From contig CAWJCU010000005.1 in assembly GCA_963841455.1 (NCBI GenBank), forward strand, positions 1 to 64,000: a stretch of DNA of 64,000 bases, given 5' to 3'. The notes under the pieces were generated by a model. It saw only the letters and a list, made by a program, of their open reading frames with translations, was not told where the DNA came from and did not search any database. Of this stretch, positions 35,002 to 43,970 are shown piece after piece (positions within the stretch are counted from its first letter, which is position 1; each line of letters starts with the position of its first letter). Position numbers and translations under genes: made by a program. The stretch is from JAWVFM01 sp963841455 (lineage in GTDB: Bacteria; Actinomycetota; Thermoleophilia; Solirubrobacterales; 70-9).

Positions 35002-37200
35002 GTGGTAGGCCTAGGCGCGGCAGCGCTCATCGTCGCCTTCGTCGTCGCCCTTTACGCGATGGGGGCGGCGGTCGTCGGGGCCGTGGGCGGCGATCGCCGG
35101 GTTGTCGACTCCTCGCGGCGCTCGGTCTACGCGCTGTGCGCGCTGCTGACCCTGTGCGTGGTCATCATCGAGGCGGCCTTCGCGCGCACCGATCTCTCGC
35201 TCGCGGTCGTTGCCGACCACTCCTCGGCGACGACGCCCGCCTTCTACCGCTTCACCGCGATGTGGTCGAGCCAGGAGGGCTCGCTTCTGCTCTGGGCATG
35301 GGTACTCTCGATCGCCTCCTCGGCGGTGCTGTTCGCGACCCACAAGCGCCATCGCGAGATCGTCCCCTGGGCGACCGCGGTGCTGATGGGGCTGGCGTCG
35401 TTCTTCACCGGGCTCATGCTCTTCGGGGCAAACCCGTTCGACCGTCTCGATCCGCCCGCCGTCGCCGGGGTCGGCCTCGAGCCGCTCCTGCGCCACCCGG
35501 CGATGGCCGTGCATCCGCCGATGCTCTACACGGGCTACGTGATGTTCTCGATCCCGTTCGCCTTCGCGATCGGGGCGCTCATCACGCGCAAGCTCGACGC
35601 GAGCTGGATCCGCTCGACGCGCCGCTTCGCCCTCATCGCGTGGATCTGCCTCACCGTCGGGGTCCTGCTCGGCTCGCGATGGTCGTACTCGGAGCTCGGC
35701 TGGGGCGGCTACTGGGGATGGGACCCGGTGGAGAACGCCTCGCTGATGCCCTGGCTCGCCGGCACGGCGTTCCTGCACTCGATCATGGTGCAGGAGAAGC
35801 GCGGCATGCTGAAGGTGTGGAACGTGTCCCTCGTGTGCGGGACGTTCGCCCTCGCCCTGCTCGGGACGTTCCTGGTCCGCTCGGGCATCCTCGACTCGAT
35901 CCACGCCTTCGGCGCGTCGACGGTCGGGGCGCCGCTGCTCGTGCTGATCGCCGTGGTGGTGATCGGCTCGGCGGCGCTGATCATCTCGCGCCTCGACGAC
36001 CTGCGCTCCGAGAAGCGCCTCGAGTCGCTGGCCTCGCGCGAGGCGATCTTCCTGGTCAACAACTTCCTGCTGATCGCGCTCTGCGCGGTGATCTTCTGGG
36101 GCACGTTCTTCCCGCTCATCTCCGAGCTCTTCACCGGGCAGAAGGCCTCGCTCGCCGCGCCGTGGTTCAACCGCTACACGACGCCGCTGGCGATCCTGCT
36201 GGTGCTCTTCACGGGCATCGGGCCGCTGTTCGCCTGGCGGCGGATGAGCCTCGGGGCGATCGGGCGCGTGCTGGTGATGCCAGCGGCGGTTGCCGTGGTC
36301 GTCGGCGTTCTGCTCGCGGCCTTCACCGACGCAGCGTCGAAGCCGCTCGCGCTCGCGATGTTCTGTCTCGGGGCCTTCGCGCTGGCGGCGCTCGGGCGGG
36401 AGGTCGTTCGCGGCGCCGGCGCCCAGCGGGCGCTCTCGGGCGGGTCGCGTCTCGGCGCCCTGGCGACGGTGGTCTCGCGCAACCGCCGCCGCTACGGCGG
36501 CTACACGGTGCACGCGGGCGTGGCGGTCGCGCTGATCGCGGTCGCCGCCTCATCGAGCTTCCAGACCAGCCGCGACCTGCGCCTGCGGCCGGGCCAGTCG
36601 GCGCAGGTCGGCGACTACCGCGTGCGCTACGTGAACCCCACGTCCGAGGTCAGCCCGACGGAGGAGCGCCTGACCTTCGGCGCGGTCCTCGACGTGTCGA
36701 AGGACGGTCGCCACTACACGACCCTCACCCCGTCGCGCAACTACTACGCGTCGTCGACGGTGCAGCCGGGAACGGGGCCCGTGCGGAGCTTCTTCGCGGG
36801 CGAGGCGACGAGCGAGGTGGGACGGAAGACGGAGCCCTCGGGCGACGTCTGGACGGCGATGCAGCCGGAGCTCGGGTCGTTCAACCCGTTCATCAACGGC
36901 GCCGACAAGCGACTCGAGCGGCTCGCCCGCTCGTCGCCCCGCGGGAGCGCCAAGGCTCAGGCCGCGATCAGCTACCTCCAGGGCCTCGCGATCCGCTCGC
37001 TCGCCGCCCGCTACCTCAAGGACACTCCGCCCGCCGACTTCCGCGTCAACGTCAACCCGCTCGTGATCTGGATCTGGATCGGCGGCGCGATCGCCGTGGC
37101 GGGCGCGCTCGTCGCCGTGTGGCCGGCGCCCGAGGCGCGCCGGCGCCGGGTCGCCGACGTCCACGCCGCGCGGCTGGCGCGCGAGCTCGGCGGCGCTTAG
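35002..37200 (+). CDS. ccmF: cytochrome c heme lyase subunit CcmF
   Basis: A 732-residue polytopic protein of the heme-handling HHP family that attaches heme to apocytochrome c. The tryptophan-rich WWD motif is seen as WGGYWGWDPVENASLMPW, with FRSG-type conserved loops (GTFLVRSGILDSIHAFG) and several His in extracellular loops (AMAVHPPMLYTGY). A large periplasmic domain lies at about 510-680 and a last helix near 690-710. The GTG start immediately follows the ccmE stop, implying co-translation. Confidence 0.92.
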   Translation: MVGLGAAALIVAFVVALYAMGAAVVGAVGGDRRVVDSSRRSVYALCALLTLCVVIIEAAFARTDLSLAVVADHSSATTPAFYRFTAMWSSQEGSLLLWAWVLSIASSAVLFATHKRHREIVPWATAVLMGLASFFTGLMLFGANPFDRLDPPAVAGVGLEPLLRHPAMAVHPPMLYTGYVMFSIPFAFAIGALITRKLDASWIRSTRRFALIAWICLTVGVLLGSRWSYSELGWGGYWGWDPVENASLMPWLAGTAFLHSIMVQEKRGMLKVWNVSLVCGTFALALLGTFLVRSGILDSIHAFGASTVGAPLLVLIAVVVIGSAALIISRLDDLRSEKRLESLASREAIFLVNNFLLIALCAVIFWGTFFPLISELFTGQKASLAAPWFNRYTTPLAILLVLFTGIGPLFAWRRMSLGAIGRVLVMPAAVAVVVGVLLAAFTDAASKPLALAMFCLGAFALAALGREVVRGAGAQRALSGGSRLGALATVVSRNRRRYGGYTVHAGVAVALIAVAASSSFQTSRDLRLRPGQSAQVGDYRVRYVNPTSEVSPTEERLTFGAVLDVSKDGRHYTTLTPSRNYYASSTVQPGTGPVRSFFAGEATSEVGRKTEPSGDVWTAMQPELGSFNPFINGADKRLERLARSSPRGSAKAQAAISYLQGLAIRSLAARYLKDTPPADFRVNVNPLVIWIWIGGAIAVAGALVAVWPAPEARRRRVADVHAARLARELGGA

Positions 37201-37242
37201 GGCCGGAATCTCAGCCGTCTCGGCAAGCACTCTCCTTCGCTG

Positions 37243-37914
37243 CTAATCCGACACGGTCAGGGCCTGAAACCGCGGCTCCGAGCGGAGCCGCTTCAGGTCC
37301 TCGTCGGTCCGCGCGTACTCCGCGACGCCCTCGTCGAGCTCGACGGCTTCGCGCAGTCGCGCGAGCGCCTCGTCGATCTCGCCACCCGTCGCCGTCCAGC
37401 AGGCGAGCTCGTAGCGAACGGCCGCGCTCTCGGGGTGGGCCGCGAGCGCCTCGTCGAGCGTCGCTCGCGCGGCGCCGCGATCGCCGGCCTGGCGCTGTGC
37501 CGAGGCGCGGAACGTCCACTCCCACGCGGAGGGCTCGAACGTCGCGGGACCCCCGAAGCTGAGCACGGTCGTGCCGGCCTCGGCCGCCACCGCATGGCGA
37601 TGTGACGCGGGATCGGGGACGAAGACGTACGTGCCGGCGGGCGCGTCGAACTCCTCGCCGTCGATGGTGAACGTCGCCCTTCCCGCGTGAACGAAATAGA
37701 GCTCCTCGTGCGCGAGCTCCGGCTTCTCGGTGTGCGGCTCGACGACGTCCAGTCCCGGCTCGTCGGCGGTGTACGCGTTCGTGCCGAAGGCGCGGAGGCC
37801 CAGCGTCGCCCTCACGGGCCGCCAAGTCAAGGTGTCGGGGCCCGACAGGGCGTCGAACTCCTCGAGGTGGACGACTTGGGGTGGTCGCTTGCCCTGGCTG
37901 CCCTCGCTGCCCAC
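37243..37914 (-). CDS. cupin-domain protein with TPR-like tail
   Basis: A 223-residue soluble protein. The N half (to about 130) is a cupin: ELAHEELYFVHAGRATFTIDG and AGTYVFVPDPASHRHAV supply the two motifs, with probable metal ligands Glu and His. The C half has two TPR-like helical repeats (AARATLDEALAAHPES, EALARLREAVELDEG). The GTG at 37,914 is chosen because upstream codons overlap the divergent gene. It may be a small-molecule sensor or binding protein. It is convergent with ccmF. Confidence 0.7.
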   Translation of the reverse strand: MGSEGSQGKRPPQVVHLEEFDALSGPDTLTWRPVRATLGLRAFGTNAYTADEPGLDVVEPHTEKPELAHEELYFVHAGRATFTIDGEEFDAPAGTYVFVPDPASHRHAVAAEAGTTVLSFGGPATFEPSAWEWTFRASAQRQAGDRGAARATLDEALAAHPESAAVRYELACWTATGGEIDEALARLREAVELDEGVAEYARTDEDLKRLRSEPRFQALTVSD

Positions 37915-37939
37915 GCCGCCGAACCCTAGCCTTCCCGCC

Positions 37940-38248
37940 GTGGAGTACGTCCTCCTGGCATTGATCCTGCTCGCGCTCGTCGTCTTCGTCACCGCCCCGC
38001 TGCGGCGTGGCGAGCGCGAGCCGCAGACGGCGAGCGAGGAGCGGCTTCGCGCTCGCGTGGCCGAGCTCGAGGCGCGCAAGGAGGCGAAATACCGCGAGAT
38101 CCGCGACGCGAGCCTCGATCAATCGGCGGGGAAACTCGACACCGCGGACTTCGAGTCGGTCGACGCCGAGCTGCGGCGCGAGGCGATTGCGATCCTCAAG
38201 GAGCTCGACGTGGCGGAGGCCGAGCTCAGGCGCTCCCGGAGCGCCTAA
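37940..38248 (+). CDS. CcmI/CycH N-terminal-domain-like membrane protein
   Basis: A 102-residue protein with one N-terminal helix (YVLLALILLALVVFVTAPL), then a charged coiled coil with EAKYREIRDASLDQSAGKLD and FESVDAELRREAIAIL. This is the pattern of the CcmI/CycH N-terminal region, which often occurs alone next to ccmE-ccmF in actinobacteria. It would help present apocytochrome c to the lyase. The GTG start gives a good membrane helix from residue 3. It starts 25 bases from the divergent cupin gene. Confidence 0.58.
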   Translation: MEYVLLALILLALVVFVTAPLRRGEREPQTASEERLRARVAELEARKEAKYREIRDASLDQSAGKLDTADFESVDAELRREAIAILKELDVAEAELRRSRSA

Positions 38249-38280
38249 ACGGCCCCGGCGGGCGGCTACACTGCCCGGCG

Positions 38281-38505
38281 ATGCAAGCCGTGCTCGAAGT
38301 CGTGCAGGTGATCATCTCGATCGTGCTGATCTTCCTCGTTCTCCTGCACTCAGGCAAGGACGCGGGTCTCTCCGGCGCGTTCGGGATCGGCCAGAGCGGC
38401 AGCTCCTTCGGCGGCGGCTCGCTCGTCGAGCGCAACCTCGACCGCTGGACGATCTTCTTCGCGATCATGTTTGCCCTCAACACGATCGTCCTCCTCAAGA
38501 TCTGA
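38281..38505 (+). CDS. secG: protein translocase subunit SecG
   Basis: A 74-residue SecYEG accessory subunit. Two membrane helices (about 5-22 and 54-72) flank the glycine/serine-rich loop LSGAFGIGQSGSSFGGGS, the standard SecG loop. Length and topology are typical. The stop overlaps the proposed CTG start of the next gene. Confidence 0.92.
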   Translation: MQAVLEVVQVIISIVLIFLVLLHSGKDAGLSGAFGIGQSGSSFGGGSLVERNLDRWTIFFAIMFALNTIVLLKI

Positions 38506-39455
38506 GCCTTCGAGCTGCGGCGATAGGGCTCTCGCTCGCCGCCACCGTTCCGGCCGCGACCGGCTGCGGCTCGTCGGGCGGCGGCTCGTTCGCGGCCTCA
38601 GGCCCACCGCAACCACATGGCGCGATGACCATCGCGGTTTCGTCGCGCCCGATGCGGATCGACCCACTGCTCGCGAAAAGCCCGGTCGACAGGCTCGTTG
38701 CGGGCCAGATCTTCGAGCCATTGACCCGCCGTCTGGAGGGCCCGTACGACGACGTCCGCAGGATCCCGGGCCTGGCCTTGTCGGCGCGCCCGGCGGAGGG
38801 GCGGCGTCTGTGGCGGGTCCGGCTGCGGCCGGACGTCCGGTTTCAGGACGGCGGGCCGCTCGACGCGGGCGCCGTGGTCGCGAACGCGGAGCGCTGGCTC
38901 ACCACGTCGGCCGGGCGCGCCCTCCTGCCCGGCCTCACGGCTGCCGACGCGCCGCGCCCCGATCTCGTGCGCCTCATCCTCGACCGCCCGCTTGCCGACC
39001 TGCCTCGCCGCCTCGCCTCACCTCGGCTCGGGATCGTCTCGCCCGGCGCGCTCGAGCCGCATTCCGGCGTGGCGGCGAGGGTCCGAAGCGGCACCGGGGC
39101 CGGCACCGGGGCTTTCGAGCTGCGCGGAGAAGGGGGAACCGGAATCGTGCTCGCGCGAAACACCGGGTGGTGGGGCACGCGCCACGGCTTGGGGCCCGCG
39201 CTCGACCAGATCGGGCTGCGCGTGGCTCCCAATACCTCGGAGCGCGTGCGCCTCCTGCGCCGCGGGGAGGCCGAGGCGGCTTGGAGCCTGCCGGCGGGCG
39301 TGGCCGCGAGGCTTCGGGAGGATCCGCTCCTGACGGGCATCCCGGGACCGGGTGACCGATCAGTTGGCCTCGAACGATCCGTGCGGGGCATCGACTCGCC
39401 GGCGCCGGCACCGGCGCTCTCGAGCGCGTGGCTTACGCGGATCGGCGCCGGCTAG
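38502..39455 (+). CDS. truncated family 5 solute-binding lipoprotein
   Basis: About 317 residues resembling the N-terminal two thirds of peptide/nickel-type ABC binding proteins: IDPLLAKSPVDRLVAGQIFEP, LRPDVRFQDGGPLDAGAV, DLPRRLASPRLGIVSP and GTGAFELRG. The family length is nearer 500, so the second lobe is mostly missing. A lipobox-like PAATGCGSS follows a hydrophobic stretch. That N-terminus opens at CTG 38,502 overlapping the secG stop, while the first ATG (38,625) would remove the lipobox. No permease or ATPase genes are nearby. Its TAG stop shares the CTAG with the stop of the convergent gene. Confidence 0.6.
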   Translation: MSLRAAAIGLSLAATVPAATGCGSSGGGSFAASGPPQPHGAMTIAVSSRPMRIDPLLAKSPVDRLVAGQIFEPLTRRLEGPYDDVRRIPGLALSARPAEGRRLWRVRLRPDVRFQDGGPLDAGAVVANAERWLTTSAGRALLPGLTAADAPRPDLVRLILDRPLADLPRRLASPRLGIVSPGALEPHSGVAARVRSGTGAGTGAFELRGEGGTGIVLARNTGWWGTRHGLGPALDQIGLRVAPNTSERVRLLRRGEAEAAWSLPAGVAARLREDPLLTGIPGPGDRSVGLERSVRGIDSPAPAPALSSAWLTRIGAG

Positions 39456-40629
39456 CCGTCGAGCACCGAGAAGGTGATGCCCGCTGCCTGGAGGCGCTCG
39501 GTCAGAGCGTCGCCCATCGCCTGCGCGGTCGTCACCTGGCCGGCGCTCGCGGGCAGCTCGTCGTGGGCCAGGCAGAGGGCTGACTCGGCGAGCATCTTGG
39601 CCGTCTCGCCATATCCCGGGTCGCCGCCTGCGACCTCCGTCATCGTCCGCTCGCCGCCGCCCTCGCCGACGAAGCGAACCTTGAACCAGCCCTTCTCCCG
39701 CTGCTCGGGCGTCGGCCCCTCGCCTGGGGCCCGACGGCCGAGCAGCCAGTTGCGGGTGGGCGGCAGCTGCGACATCGCGAAGAGCCCCGCGACGCCGACC
39801 GGCAGTCCGATGGCGGCGGGGAGGTGCTTGACGACGAAGTAGTGGCCATAGGAGAAGTCCGGGCCGTAGCGCTGGAGCGCGCGCGCGGAGCGGCAGACGA
39901 TCTGAGGGTCGATCGTCGGCATCGGCAGCGCCCACCCTCCGGCCTCTGGCGCGTGCTTAGGACGTCCGCGCAGGCCATGCACCTCGCGGCCGGCCGGCCG
40001 GGGCTCGACGCGCTTCCGCTCCGCGCTCACCTTCCCGTACTGGCGAACGCGGGAGAACTGGTTGACGGCGCTGTGCAGCGTGCCGCCCGAGAACGTCCCG
40101 CCGGCGCGGACGAACCCCTCGAGGCGGATCGGCGCGCCCTCGGGGAGCTGCTTCACCGCGAAGTAGGCGCCGAGATCGTGCGGGATCGAGTCGAAGCCGC
40201 AGGCGTGGACGATGCGGGCCCCGGTGTCCGCCGCCCTGGCGTGATGGCGGACGTACATGGAGTCGACGAACTCCGGCTCGCCCGTAAGGTCGACGTAGTC
40301 GGTGCCGGCCTCGGCGCACGCGGCGACGACCGGCTCTCCGTACTTCAGGTACGGGCCGACGGTCGTGATGACGACGCGAGCCTGCTCGGCGACCTCGCGA
40401 ACGGTCGCCCTCGTTGCCGATGTCGGCCTCGAGCAGGTCGAGGCTCGCCGCCTTGGGGAAGCGCAGCGCGAGCCGCCCGCGCGACCTCCTCCAGCTTCGC
40501 GCGGTTGCGCCCGGCGAGCGCCCACCGCGTCTCCGGGGGCGCGTTCGCGGCGAGGTACTGGGCCGTGAGCTCGCCGGTGAAGCCGGTGGCGCCGAAAAGT
40601 GCGATGTCGAGTGGGCGCTCGCCGGCCAT
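39452..40629 (-). CDS. saccharopine dehydrogenase-like NADP-binding protein (two frame breaks)
   Basis: About 392 residues. The N-terminal Rossmann segment is IALFGATGFTGELTAQYLA and RWALAGRNRAKLEEVA. The central part has VVITTVGPYLKYGEPVVAACA, DYVDLTGEPEFVDSMY and IVHACGFDSIPHDLGA, diagnostic of the membrane-associated saccharopine-dehydrogenase-like/trans-acting enoyl reductase family. A hydrophobic stretch near 270 may contact lipid. Breaks near 40,480 and 40,410 are bridged by a short segment (ALRFPKAASLDLLEADIGNE) in the third frame. The reaction is unknown; lipid or polyketide reduction is plausible. Confidence 0.78.
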
Positions 40630-40734
40630 CAGCCCGCCGAGGCTATCGTCACTCGGACGAGCGCGGAGGACAGGTGAGCCAAGGAACGAACGAGCCGGTT
40701 ACCGAGCTTCCGCGCGTCCGAAGCCGGAGGGTCG

Positions 40735-42168
40735 GTGGCGGCAGAGGGGAGATGGCCCCGGGGAGAGGGGATCTCCCCGACCCTTCACTGGCTCTTCGAG
40801 GGCGCGGGCTACGCCTACGTCACGCTCACCGTCGACGCGCTGCTGCTGCTTGCCGCGCTCCTGATCGCCGACGCGATCAACCCCGAGCCGCCGTCGGTCC
40901 TGGTGCTGCTGGCCAGCCCGCTGGCGGTCGCGCTGATGGCGAGCCGGCGGCTCTACGACCCCACCGCCCAGATTGCGCGCCTCGATCGCATCGGGTCGAT
41001 CATCGGCGCGACTGCGGTGGCGGCGATCGCGATCGCGGGCGTCGTCCAGCTCACCAAGCCGGCTGCGACCGACGCCGATCTGATCGCGATCCAGCTCGGG
41101 CTGGCGGCCGGGATGCTGATCGTCTGGCGGATGCTCTTCTCGACGGCGCGCATCTTCGCCCGGCGGACCGGCCGCTCCGGGCGCAGGACGATCATCGTCG
41201 GAGCCGGACAGGTCGGCGCCCGCCTCGAGCGGCGGCTCGACGACCTGAGGCAGATCGGCCTCGTGCCGGTTGGATTCATTGACGCGGACCCGGTGCCGAC
41301 GCTCGAGCTCCGCGAGCGCCGGGCGCCCGTGCTGGGGGGCCCCGAGGACTTCGATGCGATCGTGGACGCAACCGGAGCCGAGCACGCGATCTTCGCCTTC
41401 CAGATCGAGCCCGACGTGACACTGCGCGGCCTCGTCCGACGCTGCCGCCAGCGCGGCCTCGGTATCGCGATAGTGCCGCGCCTCTTCGATGACGCGACCA
41501 ACCGGATGGTGCTGGAGCACGTCGGAGGCATCCCGGTCTTCGAGCTGCGCCAGGTGGACCCCAAGGGCTGGGAGTTCTCGCTCAAGCACGGGATCGACCG
41601 CGTGACGGCAGGGATCATGCTGCTCCTGCTCTCGCCAGTTCTTGGTGCCGTCGCGCTGGCCGTGCGCCTCACGATGGGCGCCCCGGTCCTGTTCCGCCAG
41701 CGCCGCGTGGGCCGCGACGGCCAGGTCTTCGACCTCCTCAAGTTCCGCTCGATGCGCCCGGCTGAGCCCGGGGAGACGCCAACCGCGGCAAGGGGCGACT
41801 CGGCGCCGGGCGGCGTCGAGGGCGTCGATCGCCGCACTCCGGTCGGCCGCTTCATCCGCCGCTGGCACCTCGACGAGCTGCCCCAGCTCATCAACGTGCT
41901 CCGCGGTGAGATGAGCCTCATCGGGCCGCGCCCGGAGCGCCCGGAGCTCGCCCACGACTACGTCGAAAACGTCAACCGCTACGGCGAGCGCCACCGGGTC
42001 CGTTCCGGCATCACCGGCTGGGCGCAGGTCAATGGCCTGGTGCCGGGAACGTCGCTCGGCGACCGCGCCGAGCTCGACAACTGGTACATCCAGAACTGGT
42101 CGTTCTGGCTCGACTTCAAGATCGCGCTGATGACGATCCCGGCCGCGTTCCGGAAGACGGAGCCCTAG
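40735..42168 (+). CDS. polyprenyl glycosylphosphotransferase (sugar transferase)
   Basis: A 477-residue initiating transferase that moves a sugar-1-phosphate to undecaprenyl phosphate for exopolysaccharide or glycan synthesis. Four N-terminal membrane helices (about 20-125), a Rossmann-like CoA-binding-type domain with TIIVGAGQVGARLERRL, one more helix near 290, then the catalytic domain with FDLLKFRSMR, WHLDELPQLINVLRGEMSLI, GPRPERPE and SGITGWAQVNG. The GTG start is the likely one. The gene stands alone, with no glycosyltransferase neighbours. Confidence 0.9.
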   Translation: MAAEGRWPRGEGISPTLHWLFEGAGYAYVTLTVDALLLLAALLIADAINPEPPSVLVLLASPLAVALMASRRLYDPTAQIARLDRIGSIIGATAVAAIAIAGVVQLTKPAATDADLIAIQLGLAAGMLIVWRMLFSTARIFARRTGRSGRRTIIVGAGQVGARLERRLDDLRQIGLVPVGFIDADPVPTLELRERRAPVLGGPEDFDAIVDATGAEHAIFAFQIEPDVTLRGLVRRCRQRGLGIAIVPRLFDDATNRMVLEHVGGIPVFELRQVDPKGWEFSLKHGIDRVTAGIMLLLLSPVLGAVALAVRLTMGAPVLFRQRRVGRDGQVFDLLKFRSMRPAEPGETPTAARGDSAPGGVEGVDRRTPVGRFIRRWHLDELPQLINVLRGEMSLIGPRPERPELAHDYVENVNRYGERHRVRSGITGWAQVNGLVPGTSLGDRAELDNWYIQNWSFWLDFKIALMTIPAAFRKTEP

Positions 42169-42195
42169 TCGCCCCGCGCGAGATACTGCGCGGCG

Positions 42196-42594
42196 ATGTC
42201 GCAGCAGAACGTGAAGATCGTCCGCGAACTGTTCGCGGCGTTCGCCCAAGGTCTGGAAGCTGCCGCCGAGTATTGGGACCCCGAGATCGACTGGCGTGCG
42301 ATCGAGGGCGCACCGGACGACGTGGGGGTTATGCATGGTCGAGACGCCCTGCGCCACTACTACGAGCAGTGGTACGAGACTTTCGACAGCCTTCGTGCGG
42401 AACCAGAGGACCTGACCGACGCAGGCGACCAGGTCGTCGCTGCCGTCCACGTGACACGGCGCATGAAGGAGAGCGACGCGGAAATCGATATGCGGCTCGG
42501 GATCGTCTACACCCTGCGGGAGGGGCGGATCGTTTTGGGGCCGCGAGTACTCACCAGGCCGGCAGCCCTCAAAGCCGCCGGGCTTCAGGACTAG
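42196..42594 (+). CDS. SnoaL-like (NTF2-fold) protein 1
   Basis: A 132-residue small cone-shaped alpha/beta protein. MSQQNVKIVRELFAAFAQG and the later IVYTLREGRIVLGPRV are the usual first helix and last strands of SnoaL-like proteins. It could be a small isomerase or hydrolase, or a non-catalytic binder. It is nearly adjacent to a second gene with the same opening residues, showing tandem duplication. Confidence 0.78.
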   Translation: MSQQNVKIVRELFAAFAQGLEAAAEYWDPEIDWRAIEGAPDDVGVMHGRDALRHYYEQWYETFDSLRAEPEDLTDAGDQVVAAVHVTRRMKESDAEIDMRLGIVYTLREGRIVLGPRVLTRPAALKAAGLQD

Positions 42595-42597
42595 GTG

Positions 42598-42993
42598 ATG
42601 TCGCAGCAGAACGTGGAGATCGTGCGCGCCGCCATCGATGCCCACAATCGGGGGGATGTCGATGCGACCTTCAAGGATGCGGCACCCGACTTCGAGTTCG
42701 ACCAGACACGGGCCCTCGGCGTAGACCAGGGCGTGTTCAACCTCGAAGAGTTCCAAGGCCTGCTCACCGCGTGGACCGATATCTGGGAGTCCTTCACAAT
42801 CGGCGCCGATGAGTTGATCGACGCGGGTGAACAGGTGGTAATGCCGTTTACGAACGTGGCGCGGGGACGCGACGGAATCGAGGTCGAGGCCCGCGGCTTC
42901 TGGGTCTGGACCGTCCGCGAAGGGTTGATCGTGCGGGTCTGCCTCTACCAGGAGCGCCAAGAGGCCCTCGAAGCCGCCGGGCTGCGGGAGTAG
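42598..42993 (+). CDS. SnoaL-like (NTF2-fold) protein 2
   Basis: A 131-residue paralog of the preceding protein: MSQQNVEIVRAAIDAHNRGD at the start, WTDIWESF in the middle and WTVREGLIVRVCLYQERQEA at the end. The ATG at 42,598 is preferred over the GTG one codon earlier. It is three bases after its paralog, likely one transcript. Both end with AAGL plus acidic residues. Confidence 0.78.
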   Translation: MSQQNVEIVRAAIDAHNRGDVDATFKDAAPDFEFDQTRALGVDQGVFNLEEFQGLLTAWTDIWESFTIGADELIDAGEQVVMPFTNVARGRDGIEVEARGFWVWTVREGLIVRVCLYQERQEALEAAGLRE

Positions 42994-43144
42994 CAGCGGC
43001 CGTTTCCAGGGCTCCGCATCTCAGGGCACCCATTCAGCGCCCCAATAAATTGACCCGCTATTGACCCTCGAATCACGCCGGCGAGAGGCCGGGAGATCGG
43101 AGCCCGCCGTGCCGGAATCCCTGCAGTTGCAGGCGATTTGAAAT

Positions 43145-43229
43145 GCGACCGAGAGGAGTCGAACCTCCACGAGCCAAAAGGCTCACAAGGCCCTCAACCT
43201 TGCGCGTCTACCAGTTCCGCCACGGTCGC
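43145..43229 (-). tRNA. tRNA-Leu (anticodon GAG)
   Basis: 85 bases on the minus strand. The acceptor stem GCGACCG pairs with the 3-prime end, the anticodon stem CAAGG/CCTTG encloses the loop TTGAGGG with anticodon GAG, and a long class II variable arm (GAGCC/GGCTC) precedes a T arm with GGTTCGACTCC. CCA is not encoded. No att-like repeat was confirmed on either side. Confidence 0.93.
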
Positions 43230-43296
43230 GTGAGGGCCCGTCGATTCTAGTGTGGGGCCGCAGGGCTTGAATCCGTCCGCTGGACTACGTACTCTA

Positions 43297-43310
43297 CGAA
43301 CGTGTGTTCC
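43297..43310 (+). promoter_or_regulatory. SOS box (LexA operator)
   Basis: CGAACGTGTGTTCC, 46 bases before the lexA start, matches the Gram-positive/actinobacterial consensus CGAAC-N4-GTTC. It should mediate lexA autorepression. Confidence 0.85.
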
Positions 43311-43355
43311 GGTTGCGGGAGCTAAGCTAGGACCGAGAGAGGAATCGAGGAGCGA

Positions 43356-43970
43356 ATGGACCTGGACCTGACAAAGCGCCAGAAGGAAATCTTCGACTTC
43401 ATACGCCGTTACGCCTCGAGGCACGGCTACCCGCCCACGGTGCGCGAGATCGGCAAGGCCGTGGGTCTCGGCTCGCCCTCGACGGTCCACGCGCATCTCG
43501 CGAACCTCGAGAAGATCGGCCTGCTGAAGCGCGACCCCTCGAAGCCGCGGGCGATCGAGGTCCTCGTCGAGAAGGCGAAGCGGGCGGTCCGCGGCGGCGG
43601 CCTACCGATCGTCGGCGAGGTCGCGGCCGGCGAGCCCATGCTCGCCGAGGAGAACATCGAGGAGTACGTCGAGGTCCCGGATGTGCTCGGGGGCGAGGAC
43701 GGCGACTTCATCCTGCGCGTCAAGGGCGACTCGATGAAGGACGCCGGGATACTCGCGGGCGACTACGTCGTAGTCCGGTCCGAGGACACGGCGTCCGACG
43801 GGGAGATCGTCGTTGCGCTCGTCGGCGAGGAGGAGGCGACGGTAAAGCGCTTCTTCCGCGAGAACGGCCGCGTTCGGCTACAGCCCGAGAACAAGGCCTT
43901 CAAGCCGATCCGCACCAAGGACGCAACGGTCCTCGGCACGGTCGTCGGCGTCTTCAGGAGCCTCAAGTGA
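43356..43970 (+). CDS. lexA: SOS repressor LexA
   Basis: A 204-residue DNA-damage repressor. The N-terminal winged helix has PPTVREIGKAVGLGSPSTVHAHL, seen here as two adjoining motifs. The self-cleavage bond lies at Ala91-Gly92 in VAAGEP, with the Ser126 (GDSMKDAG) and Lys164 (ATVKRFF) dyad. It is preceded by its own operator at 43,297. A four-base overlap joins it to a small zinc-ribbon gene. Confidence 0.96.
   Translation: MDLDLTKRQKEIFDFIRRYASRHGYPPTVREIGKAVGLGSPSTVHAHLANLEKIGLLKRDPSKPRAIEVLVEKAKRAVRGGGLPIVGEVAAGEPMLAEENIEEYVEVPDVLGGEDGDFILRVKGDSMKDAGILAGDYVVVRSEDTASDGEIVVALVGEEEATVKRFFRENGRVRLQPENKAFKPIRTKDATVLGTVVGVFRSLK

Noticed and set aside
40699..42960. Long minus-strand open frame (753 codons) opposite the sugar transferase
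   Set aside because: Low-complexity Arg/Asp/His-rich composition with no domain, whereas the plus strand has all sugar-transferase motifs.
43080..43235. Integration (att) site at the tRNA-Leu gene, with the short CCTGCAGTTGCAGG palindrome beside it
   Set aside because: No integrase, no duplicated tRNA end and no foreign gene block on either side; the palindrome alone is too short.
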